Shown here in pieces: positions 26,621-33,504 of a DNA stretch of 33,504 bases. The stretch covers positions 1-33,504 of the forward strand of contig JAAYNA010000189.1 in the NCBI GenBank assembly GCA_012521105.1. Direction: 5' to 3'. A program made the position numbers and the translations under genes. The notes beneath the pieces are model-generated. The model was given only the letters and a program-made list of their open reading frames with translations, had not been told where the DNA came from and made no database searches. This stretch comes from Clostridiaceae bacterium (GTDB taxonomy: Bacteria > Bacillota > Clostridia > DSM-8532). Position 1 is the first letter of the stretch; each line of letters begins with the position of its first letter.

Positions 26621-27733
26621 TCAGTTAACAATTGCTTTTTCTGTTTCTTTGTCAAACAAATGCATAGTGTTCATATCAAAGGCAATTTTTATAGTATCGC
26701 CGGGTCTTGTTGTTGATTTTGGGTGAACCCTTGCAGTAAAGTTAATGCCATTGATAACCATATACAGATAGGTTTCAGAACCAAGCATTTCGGTAACTTC
26801 AACCTTGGCAGTAACAGTTGCATTTGCCCATTTTTCAAGGTTCTGTGGCTCGTCATGAGTATTTTCAGGACGAATACCAAATACAACTTCTTTTCCTACA
26901 TATCCTGACTTTTCAATAACCTTTGCCTTGTCAGCAGGAACTTCAAGTTTATCTTCTCCAAATTTCAGGTATAACTTTTCATCTTCTTTAATAACAGTTA
27001 CATTTGCAAAGTTCATCTGCGGGCTTCCAATAAATCCTGCAACAAACATATTAGCAGGATTATCATACAATTCCTGCGGACTGTCAATTTGCTGAACGAA
27101 GCCGTCCTTCATAACAACAATTCTTGTACCCATTGTTAAAGCTTCTGTCTGGTCGTGAGTAACGTAAATAAATGTTGTTTGAAGTCTCTGATGCAATTTG
27201 CTAAGCTCAGTTCTCATCTGAACCCTTAATTTAGCATCAAGGTTTGAAAGAGGTTCGTCCATTAAGAATACTTTTGGTTCACGTACGATAGCACGTCCTA
27301 AAGCAACACGCTGTCTTTGTCCACCCGATAAAGCCTTTGGCTTTCTGTCTAAAAGGTGTTCAATGTCGAGAATTCTTGCAGCTTCGTGTACTCTCCTCTT
27401 TATTTCATCCTTTGGAGTTTTTCTTAATTTAAGACCAAACGCCATATTATCAAATACGGTCATGTGAGGATAAAGTGCGTAGTTCTGGAAAACCATTGCT
27501 ATATCTCTGTCCTTAGGAGCAACATCATTCATGAGCTTGTCTCCTATGTACAGTTCTCCTTCGGTTATTTCCTCAAGACCTGCAATCATTCTGAGAGTTG
27601 TTGTTTTTCCACATCCGGAAGGCCCAACAAGAATAATAAACTCTTTGTCCTCAATATCAATATTAAAGTCACTAACTGCTGTAACACCACCGGGATATGT
27701 CTTGTAGACGTTTACTAATTTTACGCCAGCCAT
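26621..27733 (-). CDS. ugpC: Carbohydrate ABC transporter ATPase (UgpC/MalK/MsmX type)
   Basis: 370-residue cytoplasmic ATPase that energises sugar or oligosaccharide importers. It shows Walker A GPSGCGKT (37-44), the signature LSGGQ (135-139), Walker B VFLMDEP (155-161), the D-loop SNLD and the switch His in YVTHDQ. The C-terminal OB-fold (TOBE) domain of about 120 residues includes VFGIRPE. I chose the ATG at 27733 (MAGVKLVN) with AGGAGGGG upstream; an upstream ATG at 27781 gives 16 extra residues without a site. No permease or binding protein is nearby. This suggests a shared ATPase serving several importers, as MsmX does in Bacillus. The symbol reflects the family, not a proven substrate. 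Confidence 0.93.
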   Translation of the reverse strand: MAGVKLVNVYKTYPGGVTAVSDFNIDIEDKEFIILVGPSGCGKTTTLRMIAGLEEITEGELYIGDKLMNDVAPKDRDIAMVFQNYALYPHMTVFDNMAFGLKLRKTPKDEIKRRVHEAARILDIEHLLDRKPKALSGGQRQRVALGRAIVREPKVFLMDEPLSNLDAKLRVQMRTELSKLHQRLQTTFIYVTHDQTEALTMGTRIVVMKDGFVQQIDSPQELYDNPANMFVAGFIGSPQMNFANVTVIKEDEKLYLKFGEDKLEVPADKAKVIEKSGYVGKEVVFGIRPENTHDEPQNLEKWANATVTAKVEVTEMLGSETYLYMVINGINFTARVHPKSTTRPGDTIKIAFDMNTMHLFDKETEKAIVN

Positions 27734-27917
27734 TAAATCCCCTCCTAATAAAAATAGATTACTAACTTTTTGGCATACCAATACTGTAACATGAACTAGT
27801 CTCGGGTTACCACTACTTTTTTAAACAAAAAAGGTTTTTTTCTTTTAGTGACTTTGCATAATATAATTAAATATTTTTCAAAAGAATAATTGTGCTGTAT
27901 TTTTTTATACATTATAG

Positions 27918-27946
27918 TTGCATTTTTATGCATTTACGTATATAAT
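27918..27946 (+). promoter_or_regulatory. Sigma-A promoter of argC-argB
   Basis: TTGCAT (27918-27923), a 17-nt spacer, then a perfect TATAAT (27941-27946), 29 nt before the GTG start of argC. The -35 box overlaps the first palindrome, and the second palindrome lies just past the -10, a layout suited to repression. Confidence 0.8.
27919..27932 (+). promoter_or_regulatory. ARG-box-like palindrome 1 (ArgR/AhrC operator candidate)
   Basis: TGCATTTTTATGCA is a perfect TGCAT-N4-ATGCA palindrome. Its form matches the ARG box plan TGAAT-N4-ATTCA bound by ArgR/AhrC, with an AT-only spacer. It overlaps the -35 of the argC promoter. Confidence 0.5.
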
Positions 27947-27948
27947 TG

Positions 27949-27962
27949 TGTATAAAAATACA
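27949..27962 (+). promoter_or_regulatory. ARG-box-like palindrome 2 (ArgR/AhrC operator candidate)
   Basis: TGTATAAAAATACA is a perfect TGTAT-N4-ATACA palindrome, again with the TGxAT-N4-ATxCA plan. Its centre is 30 nt, about three helical turns, from that of palindrome 1. It covers the expected transcription start. A looser version with a 6-nt spacer (TGTAT at 27896, ATACA ending at 27911) lies upstream. Confidence 0.5.
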
Positions 27963-27975
27963 TGGAGGGTTATAA

Positions 27976-29019
27976 GTGTTTAAGATCGCTGTTATTGGTG
28001 CCACCGGTTATGTTGGTACTGAAATAATCCGTTTGCTTGTACAGCATCCCAATATTGAAATAAGTGCTGTTGTATCAAAAAGCTTTACTGGCCAATCCTT
28101 ATCAGAGATTTATCCTAATTTTAAAAATCTCTTTGATAAAACACTTATGGATATGGATCTGGATCTGTTGTGTGAGAAAGCAGACATTTTTATTACAGCT
28201 TTGCCTCACGATGCATCAAGAGACATAATTCCTGAGCTTATAAGCAGGGGCAAAAAGGTTATTGATCACAGTGCCGCATTCCGGTTCAAAGATAAAAATG
28301 TATACGAGACATGGTATAAAACAGTGCATGGCATGGATGATTTATTAGACAGGGCTGTATACGGGCTTCCTGAAATTTATAGGAAAAAAATATCTGATTC
28401 AGTTCTGGTAGCAAATCCCGGCTGTTATCCAACCTGTACTATTTTAGCCATTGCTCCTTTGTTACGGAATAAACTTGTTCACTTAAGCAACATTGTTATT
28501 GACGCCGCATCAGGAGTAACAGGAGCCGGAAGGAAATCCGACCTTTCCTATTCCTTCTGTGAAGTTAATGAAAATTTCAAAGCGTATGGGGTCACAAATC
28601 ACAGGCATACCCCCGAGATTGAACAGGAGTTGTCGGCTCTTGCGGGAGAAGATGTTATCATATCCTTCACTCCTCATTTAATTCCAATGAAGAGGGGTAT
28701 GCTGTGTACCAGTTATTTAAATTTAAAAGATAATAACTGGACTTCCGAAAGCCTTTACAAAGTATACAGGGAATACTATAAAGACGAGTTTTTTGTGCGG
28801 GTCTTAGAGCCAGGAGTTCTTCCTGAAACTAAAAATGTTTCAGGCTCAAATTTTATAGATATTAGCGTAAATTTCGACAAGCGTACAAATAAGGCAATAG
28901 TTATAAGCGCGTTGGATAACCTCGGAAAAGGTGCTGCCGGCCAGGCTGTTCAATGTATGAATATTATGCTTGGCCTTAATGAAAAAACCGGATTGTGTCA
29001 TCCAGCCTTTTACCTGTAG
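27976..29019 (+). CDS. argC: N-acetyl-gamma-glutamyl-phosphate reductase ArgC
   Basis: Third step of arginine synthesis: NADPH reduction of N-acetyl-glutamyl-phosphate to the semialdehyde. 347 residues. The NADP-binding start is IGATGYVGTE (8-17), and the catalytic Cys150 is in NPGCYPT. The dimerisation domain follows with HRHTPEIEQEL and a C-terminal NLGKGAAGQA. The start is a GTG at 27976 with GGAGG 8 nt upstream. It is the first gene of an argC-argB pair; argJ and argD are not adjacent, so the rest of the pathway must be elsewhere. Confidence 0.96.
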   Translation: MFKIAVIGATGYVGTEIIRLLVQHPNIEISAVVSKSFTGQSLSEIYPNFKNLFDKTLMDMDLDLLCEKADIFITALPHDASRDIIPELISRGKKVIDHSAAFRFKDKNVYETWYKTVHGMDDLLDRAVYGLPEIYRKKISDSVLVANPGCYPTCTILAIAPLLRNKLVHLSNIVIDAASGVTGAGRKSDLSYSFCEVNENFKAYGVTNHRHTPEIEQELSALAGEDVIISFTPHLIPMKRGMLCTSYLNLKDNNWTSESLYKVYREYYKDEFFVRVLEPGVLPETKNVSGSNFIDISVNFDKRTNKAIVISALDNLGKGAAGQAVQCMNIMLGLNEKTGLCHPAFYL

Positions 29020-29070
29020 GTTAACATATAAATTCAGGATATCATACAAGGTCAGGAATAGAGGTGTAGA

Positions 29071-29976
29071 ATGAAAGACATTATAAAAAAAGCAGAAATA
29101 CTTATTGAGGCATTACCTTACATTCAGGCGCTTAACGGGAGAACCGTAGTAATTAAATATGGTGGCAATGCCATGATCAGTGATGAACTTAAGCACTCTG
29201 TTATGGAAGATATTACACTGTTGAAGTATATAGGTGTGAACCCTGTAGTTGTTCATGGCGGTGGTCCCGATATAACCCGTACCCTAAAGCGCCTCAATGT
29301 GGAATCTGAGTTTGTCAATGGCCTTCGAAAAACAGACAGCACTACAATGGAGATTGCACAAATGGTATTGGTAGGAAAGACAAACAAAGAAATAGTATCC
29401 TTAATAAATCATATGGGCGGTAAAGCAATTGGCATATGTGGAATTGACGATAATCTGATTGAATGTGAAAAATTAACAACATTCTCGGTCAACGGGGAAG
29501 AAATTGATCTTGGTTTTGTTGGGAAAATTACTAATATAAACCCTCATATTCTTAATGTTTTGTCTCAGGGACCATATATCCCGGTTGTGGCCCCTATAGG
29601 CGTTGACAAAAACGGGCAAAGCTATAATATAAATGCCGATACTGTTGCAGCCGAACTGGCATGTGCTTTAAAGGCAGAGAAATTAATTCTCTTAACCGAT
29701 GTTGAAGGTGTGAAATCTTCCAAGGAAGGGTCGGAAATTCTAAATGCCCTTACAATAAGCGAAGCAAAAAGTCTTATAGACGATAATGTAATAGTAGAAG
29801 GGATGATACCCAAGGTGATGGGGTGTATAAAGGCCCTTGAAAACGGTGTTAAGCGCACACATATAATTGATGGAAGAATGCCACACTGCATACTTCTTGA
29901 GATGTTTACAAACAAAGGTATAGGAACAATGATTGTAAAGGAGAAGGTGCCTTATTACGACAGAGAAAAATTATAG
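29071..29976 (+). CDS. argB: Acetylglutamate kinase ArgB
   Basis: Second step of arginine synthesis: phosphorylates N-acetylglutamate, usually under arginine feedback. 301 residues of the amino-acid kinase fold, with KYGGNAM (29-35), VHGGGPDI (61-68) and the C-terminal [11 protein letters not shown] segment. It is preceded by GAGGTG and lies 51 nt after argC. No terminator with a plus-strand T-run follows. The next hairpin (29986-30025) belongs to the tRNA operon on the other strand, so argB transcripts may run antisense into the tRNAs. Confidence 0.96.
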   Translation: MKDIIKKAEILIEALPYIQALNGRTVVIKYGGNAMISDELKHSVMEDITLLKYIGVNPVVVHGGGPDITRTLKRLNVESEFVNGLRKTDSTTMEIAQMVLVGKTNKEIVSLINHMGGKAIGICGIDDNLIECEKLTTFSVNGEEIDLGFVGKITNINPHILNVLSQGPYIPVVAPIGVDKNGQSYNINADTVAAELACALKAEKLILLTDVEGVKSSKEGSEILNALTISEAKSLIDDNVIVEGMIPKVMGCIKALENGVKRTHIIDGRMPHCILLEMFTNKGIGTMIVKEKVPYYDREKL

Positions 29977-29985
29977 GCAATAAAA

Positions 29986-30025
29986 AATAGCCTCCTGGAT
30001 AGATTTAATTATACTGGAGGCTATT
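29986..30025 (-). terminator. Terminator of the tRNA-Met/Glu/Val operon
   Basis: Perfect 10-bp inverted repeat AATAGCCTCC (29986-29995) and GGAGGCTATT (30016-30025). On the minus strand it is followed by a T-run (TTTTTTA). It begins directly after the CCA end of tRNA-Val. Confidence 0.9.
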
Positions 30026-30026
30026 C

Positions 30027-30102
30027 TGGTGGGCACAACAGGGCTCGAACCTATGACCCCCTGCTTGTAAGGCAGGTGCTCTCCCAGCTGAGCTATGCGC
30101 CC
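30027..30102 (-). tRNA. tRNA-Val (anticodon TAC)
   Basis: 76 nt, cloverleaf complete. The acceptor GGGCGCA pairs with TGTGCCC, the anticodon stem CCTGC/GCAGG encloses CTTACAA with anticodon TAC, and GTTCGAGC marks the T loop. The terminal CCA is encoded. It is the last of three tRNAs in the operon. Confidence 0.95.
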
Positions 30103-30109
30103 ACACAAT

Positions 30110-30184
30110 TGGTGACCCATGGGGGAATCGAACCCCCGTTACCGCCGTGAAAGGGCGGTGTCTTAACCTCTTGACCAATGGGCC
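30110..30184 (-). tRNA. tRNA-Glu (anticodon TTC)
   Basis: 75 nt. The acceptor GGCCCAT pairs with ATGGGTC, the anticodon stem CCGCC/GGCGG encloses CTTTCAC with anticodon TTC, and GTTCGATTC marks the T arm. CCA is encoded. Separated from tRNA-Val by 7 nt. Confidence 0.95.
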
Positions 30185-30244
30185 ATAAATATAAGAAGTG
30201 GGAGGCGTGTAATTAAATACCCATACACAGCTTCTCACTTCTAT

Positions 30245-30321
30245 TGGTAGCGGCGAGTGGATTTGAACCACCGACACTGCGGGTATGAACCGCATGCTCT
30301 GGCCAACTGAGCTACACCGCC
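30245..30321 (-). tRNA. tRNA-Met, elongator (anticodon CAT)
   Basis: 77 nt. The acceptor GGCGGTG pairs with CGCCGCT, the anticodon stem TGCGG/CCGCA encloses TTCATAC with anticodon CAT, and CCA is encoded. The G-T first pair and acceptor sequence match the Bacillus elongator tRNA-Met, not an initiator or a lysidine-modified tRNA-Ile. It is the first tRNA of the operon. Confidence 0.93.
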
Positions 30322-30351
30322 ATTTTTCGCGTTTGGTTAAGACGCTTTATC

Positions 30352-30380
30352 ATTTTAGCATGCATCTGTTATTTCGTCAA
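30352..30380 (-). promoter_or_regulatory. Strong sigma-A promoter of the tRNA operon
   Basis: Minus strand TTGACG (30380-30375), a 17-nt spacer, TAAAAT (30357-30352), 30 nt before the tRNA-Met 5' end. A near-consensus promoter, as expected for stable RNA. Confidence 0.88.
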
Positions 30381-30580
30381 GTGTCTATTAAAAATATTTG
30401 TACATGCAGTTTTTGTTAATATACTTTCCTTATGTGGTAATATGTGTCAGTGACAAGCAATTCTTTCACTTACTCACATTGTAAAGATATTGCTGGTTGA
30501 ATACAAGGAAGCTTTTAGCAGAATGCAGCTTAGAGATGTGCAGTCAGGGTGAGGATAAGCACCGTTCCAAAAGCTCAAAG

Positions 30581-30766
30581 ACGCGGGTGATTCGGGTGAT
30601 TTTGCCGACGCAGAGCAACACACTTCGAAGCCATGCCTCATTGCTGTAAGTTTGGAGCGTGAAGCTGAGCGGCCCGGGATATGGAGACCTCTATGTAGAA
30701 TCATTTTTATACAAAGAAGCGTCCGCACTGGTAGGCGCTTTGTTGCTCAATAAGACAAAACACCCG
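30581..30766 (+). repeat. Palindromic (MITE-like) intergenic element, copy C
   Basis: This 186-bp unit aligns along its whole length with 22117-22303. Left end ACGCGGGTGATTCGGGTG begins at 30581; right end AAAACACCCG is 30757-30766. The inner GAGCAACA and TGTTGCTC arms are kept, as is the ATGGAG hairpin (here closed by a G-T pair with CTCTAT). Similarity also extends some 15 bases to the left (CAAAAG..TCAAA). The outer right arm (ACCCGCGTA) of copy B is missing and is replaced by a separate imperfect palindrome (CTTTTCAAA with TTTGAAAG, 30767-30785). It lies between the metH stop and the tRNA promoter. No gene is called in 30381-30812. Confidence 0.85.
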
Positions 30767-30812
30767 CTTTTCAAATTTTTGAAAGAAAGCAGAAGAACCG
30801 TCCCATGCCTCC

Positions 30813-33200
30813 TTATTTGGATACTAGGGCTTCGGCCTGTTTTACTGCAAGATATGCATCCTTTGCATAGGACGCACCTATCTCCCGTGCATAGCCTTCA
30901 TCAACAGCTGCGCCACCTATCAAAAGACTTGCTTCAATGTTTTGTTCCCGCATTTTTTCAGCTACTTTCCTCATTTCTTCCATTGTTGTTGTCATTAATG
31001 CTGAAAGGCCAATTATATCGGCTTTCTCCTCTGCCGCTGTCTTAATAATTACCTCCGAATCAACATCTTTGCCAAGATCAATAACATCAAAGCCATAATT
31101 TCTCAGCATTAAAGCTACCATGTTCTTGCCAATATCATGAATATCGCCTTTTACTGTTGCCAGAACTATTTTTCCTTTACTTTTTTTCCGGCTGCTATTT
31201 TCCTCAAGTAATGGCGATATATAGTTCATTGCAGTTTCCATTGCTTCTGCACTTTGAATCAGTTGGGGAAGAAAATATACTCTTGCCTGATACAACTCGC
31301 CAACACGGGTTATTGCCGGTATTAAATGTTCATCAACTATCTTAACCGGCGGTATTCCCTTATCAAGTTCTGCTTTAATAGAATCTATAATCTCTGCCCG
31401 CCGGCCTTCCAGAATACAGTTATAAATCCGATCTCCCTGTTTTCTTTCTTCTTTTGATTCATTTTGCTTTCCATAAGTTTTAATATAGTGGTTGCTGTTG
31501 TAATCTTTACCTGTTAAGGCATCTGTTGCTCTTTTTATGTGCATGGTCTCCTCTGACTGCACATTCATAATAACAGCGGTAAGGCCTTGGGACATTGCCA
31601 TTGCAAGAAATGCTGCATTAATCCACGATCTTTTTGGAAGCCCGAAAGAAACATTTGACAGGCCGATAACAGTGTTTACACCAAATTTCTTTGTACACCA
31701 TTCAATTACTTTAAGGGTTTCAAGACAAGCTCCCTGATTTGCTGCAACGGTCAGAACCAGTCCGTCCACTAAAAAGTCGGATTTTGTATATCCATATTTC
31801 CTGGCCTCTTCGTATACATCCTGTATTATCCTGATCCTGTCCTCTGCATTTTCGGGAACACCATTGTCATCAACAGGCAACAGAATAAAAGCTGCACCGT
31901 ATTTTGCTGCCACCGGCAATATTTTCTCAAGCTTTCTTTGCTCCAGTGATATTGAATTTATTAAAGCCCTTCCAGGATACACTCTCAATGCAGATTCCAG
32001 TGCTTCGCAAGATGAAGAATCAAGGCACAGCGGAACCTTTACCATCGGACTAAGAGTATTCACTATTTTGGTAAGAGTTTCCTTTTCATCTATCTCAGGT
32101 ATACCGGCATTTACATCTAACACCAATGCGCCCTGATCAACCTGATCCATTGCAAGTTCCATAACCATATCCATTGAACCTTCTTTAAGTTCTTCTGAAA
32201 GCTTTTTCTTTCCTGTCGGATTAATTCTTTCACCAATAATACAGACAGGTAAATCATGGCCAATGGAAACTATCCTGCGCGACGATGAAAGAATTAAATC
32301 CTTGTTTTTATGTTTACCTTCACAGCTCTTTTTTCCCTTTGCAATTTTACTGAGCCCAAGTATATATTCGGGGGTTGTACCGCAACAGCCACCAATAAGG
32401 TTAACTCCGGCTTTTATGAACTGGTTGGTAAAACCGGTAAATTCTTCGGCATTCATATCAAATACAGTTCTTCCATTAACAAGCTTAGGCATTCCTGCAT
32501 TTGGTTTCGCTACAAGGGGAACTTTTGCATATGGTTTTAGCTTTTTAATTATTTCAATCATCTCTTCGGGTCCGGTAGAGCAATTACATCCTACCGCATC
32601 TGCACCCAGGCTTTGGAGGGTTATAAGTGCTGTTATCGGATCTGTTCCGTTTATTGTATGACCTCCGCGTTCAAATGTCATGGTAACAATAACAGGCAGA
32701 TCACAGGTTTCTTTTACGGCAATCAGTGCCGCCCTGGCTTCCTGTATATCCATCATTGTTTCAATCACGAAAAGGTCCACACCACCCTCAAGTAAACCAA
32801 TTACCTGTTTTTTATAGGCATTTACAATGTCCTCAAAGGAATAAAACCCAAAGGGTTCCATAAGCTGTCCCGTAGGTGCTATATCTCCGGCTACCAGTGC
32901 CCTGTCTGTGGCAGCCTTTCTGGATAATCTGGCCAGTTCCCTGTTTATGCCCGTAACATCGCTGATATTAAATTCCTTAAGCTTCAGTTCATTCGCGCCA
33001 AATGTAAAAGTATAGATTATATCTGATCCGCTTTCAATGTATTGTCTTTGAATATCAATAATTGTCTCGGGATTATCAAGAACCCATTTTTCAGGGCAGC
33101 AGCCTGCCGGCATTCCCCGTTGCTGAAGGAGCGTTCCTGTTGCTCCATCAAGAATTACTATACCTTCCGACACCATTTCTCTAAACTTATGCTTTGTCAA
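30813..33200 (-). CDS. metH: Cobalamin-dependent methionine synthase MetH, lacking activation domain
   Basis: Methylates homocysteine to methionine with methyl-tetrahydrofolate through methylcobalamin. 795 residues against about 1200 for E. coli MetH. The domains in order are the homocysteine-binding barrel (1-290) with zinc ligands Cys207, Cys272 and Cys273 (GCNCSTG, GGCCGTTP), the methyl-folate (pterin) barrel (about 310-580), the cap helices (about 610-680) and the B12 domain (about 685-795). The B12 domain has GDIHDIG with the cobalt-ligand His. The C-terminal AdoMet-binding reactivation domain is missing but is encoded by the next gene upstream, as in other clostridia and Thermotoga. The start is a TTG at 33200 with GGAGG 7 nt upstream. 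Confidence 0.96.
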   Translation of the reverse strand: MTKHKFREMVSEGIVILDGATGTLLQQRGMPAGCCPEKWVLDNPETIIDIQRQYIESGSDIIYTFTFGANELKLKEFNISDVTGINRELARLSRKAATDRALVAGDIAPTGQLMEPFGFYSFEDIVNAYKKQVIGLLEGGVDLFVIETMMDIQEARAALIAVKETCDLPVIVTMTFERGGHTINGTDPITALITLQSLGADAVGCNCSTGPEEMIEIIKKLKPYAKVPLVAKPNAGMPKLVNGRTVFDMNAEEFTGFTNQFIKAGVNLIGGCCGTTPEYILGLSKIAKGKKSCEGKHKNKDLILSSSRRIVSIGHDLPVCIIGERINPTGKKKLSEELKEGSMDMVMELAMDQVDQGALVLDVNAGIPEIDEKETLTKIVNTLSPMVKVPLCLDSSSCEALESALRVYPGRALINSISLEQRKLEKILPVAAKYGAAFILLPVDDNGVPENAEDRIRIIQDVYEEARKYGYTKSDFLVDGLVLTVAANQGACLETLKVIEWCTKKFGVNTVIGLSNVSFGLPKRSWINAAFLAMAMSQGLTAVIMNVQSEETMHIKRATDALTGKDYNSNHYIKTYGKQNESKEERKQGDRIYNCILEGRRAEIIDSIKAELDKGIPPVKIVDEHLIPAITRVGELYQARVYFLPQLIQSAEAMETAMNYISPLLEENSSRKKSKGKIVLATVKGDIHDIGKNMVALMLRNYGFDVIDLGKDVDSEVIIKTAAEEKADIIGLSALMTTTMEEMRKVAEKMREQNIEASLLIGGAAVDEGYAREIGASYAKDAYLAVKQAEALVSK

Positions 33201-33215
33201 ATCAATTCCTCCAAT

Positions 33216-33504
33216 TCAGTTTTTTGATGACTCAACTCCAACAATTGCAGTAACTGTTTTTTCAGGGATTAGCATATACTTTGGTGTAATTTTAATGCCC
33301 CAGTCCTTTAAATTCAGCCAACGATAAAAGATATCCTGGTTGGTTAAATCCAAATCACCGTATCCCGGACTGTATCTCATATGAGTTAATACCTTTCCTT
33401 CGCGTATAAACCGCTGTCTTAAAAAACTCATAAGCCAATCTAAACCGGCATCGGTTATTTCAGAGGCAGCAGCATCATAAACCAGTGCTTTTGCCATTTC
33501 CCCC
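33216..33504 (-). CDS. Methionine synthase activation domain protein, partial
   Basis: Only the C-terminal 90 or so residues lie in the window; the frame stays open to the edge, so the in-frame ATG at 33497 is probably internal. The AdoMet-binding motif of MetH reactivation domains is seen as RYSPGYGDLDLTNQ (near the middle of the visible part), followed by the typical LNLKDWGIKITPKYMLIPEKTVTAIVG end. A stand-alone activation subunit would reduce and methylate oxidised cob(II)alamin on MetH. It is co-transcribed with metH (15 nt gap). Confidence 0.92.
   Translation of the reverse strand, partial: GEMAKALVYDAAASEITDAGLDWLMSFLRQRFIREGKVLTHMRYSPGYGDLDLTNQDIFYRWLNLKDWGIKITPKYMLIPEKTVTAIVGVESSKN

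Noticed and set aside
30005..30295. Reading frame of 96 codons across the tRNAs
   Set aside because: It covers three clear tRNA genes and is a typical false protein call.
30659..31045. Reading frame of 128 codons on the plus strand, sharing peptide segments with the frame at 21878-22066
   Set aside because: The shared peptide (FLYK, GALLL, KTKHP) is explained by the DNA repeat. The frame then runs antisense through metH, and most differences are non-synonymous.

Overview
The window looks like the chromosome of an anaerobic, low-GC, spore-forming clostridium. Evidence: Gram-positive ribosome binding sites; a CIRCE-controlled groESL operon; a sporulation/stationary-phase sigma factor of the SigH type; a type III pantothenate kinase; a cobalamin-dependent methionine synthase split from its activation domain; and the oxygen-sensitive DUF39/NIL-ferredoxin/UPF0280 homocysteine cassette. 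It resembles cellulolytic cluster III clostridia, but I cannot name a species. Almost all of it is core chromosome. I see no transposase, phage gene, CRISPR array or rRNA.

Layout. 1-5300 (mostly minus strand): groES-groEL with CIRCE and terminator, then an unknown 214-residue protein, birA, a small basic protein and coaX. 5543-6925 (plus): an unknown HTH protein with an internal repeat. 7109-11918 (minus): an apparent operon of DUF39, NIL/4Fe-4S ferredoxin and UPF0280, followed by a 7TM histidine kinase and a NarL-type regulator. 12068-12670 (minus): a HAD hydrolase. 12927-16377 (plus): a three-gene operon of a MotA/ExbB-like channel with a long tail, a MotB/OmpA-like partner and a TPR protein; the first two are built like ZorA and ZorB. 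16441-21686 (minus): zapA, a membrane-anchored DUF948-like protein, a U32 hydroxylase-like protein, dut and an M20 peptidase. 22457-26420 (minus): tex, sigH and a P-loop/Asp23-like fusion. 26621-27733 (minus): a UgpC/MsmX-type sugar ABC ATPase. 27976-29976 (plus): argCB behind a promoter flanked by two palindromic ARG-box-like sites. 30027-30321 (minus): tRNA-Val, tRNA-Glu and tRNA-Met. 30813-33504 (minus): split MetH and the end of its activation-domain gene.

How genes connect. The DUF39 cassette (homocysteine from aspartate semialdehyde and sulfide, by family knowledge) and the MetH pair would together give methionine. The zapA to M20 block is a housekeeping run with short gaps.

Two things stand out. 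First, a roughly 200-bp imperfect palindromic element with about 20-bp inverted ends occurs at least three times in full or in part (21970-22353, 30581-30766), with a likely fourth end at the left window edge. Every copy lies just 3' of a minus-strand gene. Second, the ZorAB-like motor operon carries a TPR protein in place of the known Zorya effectors.
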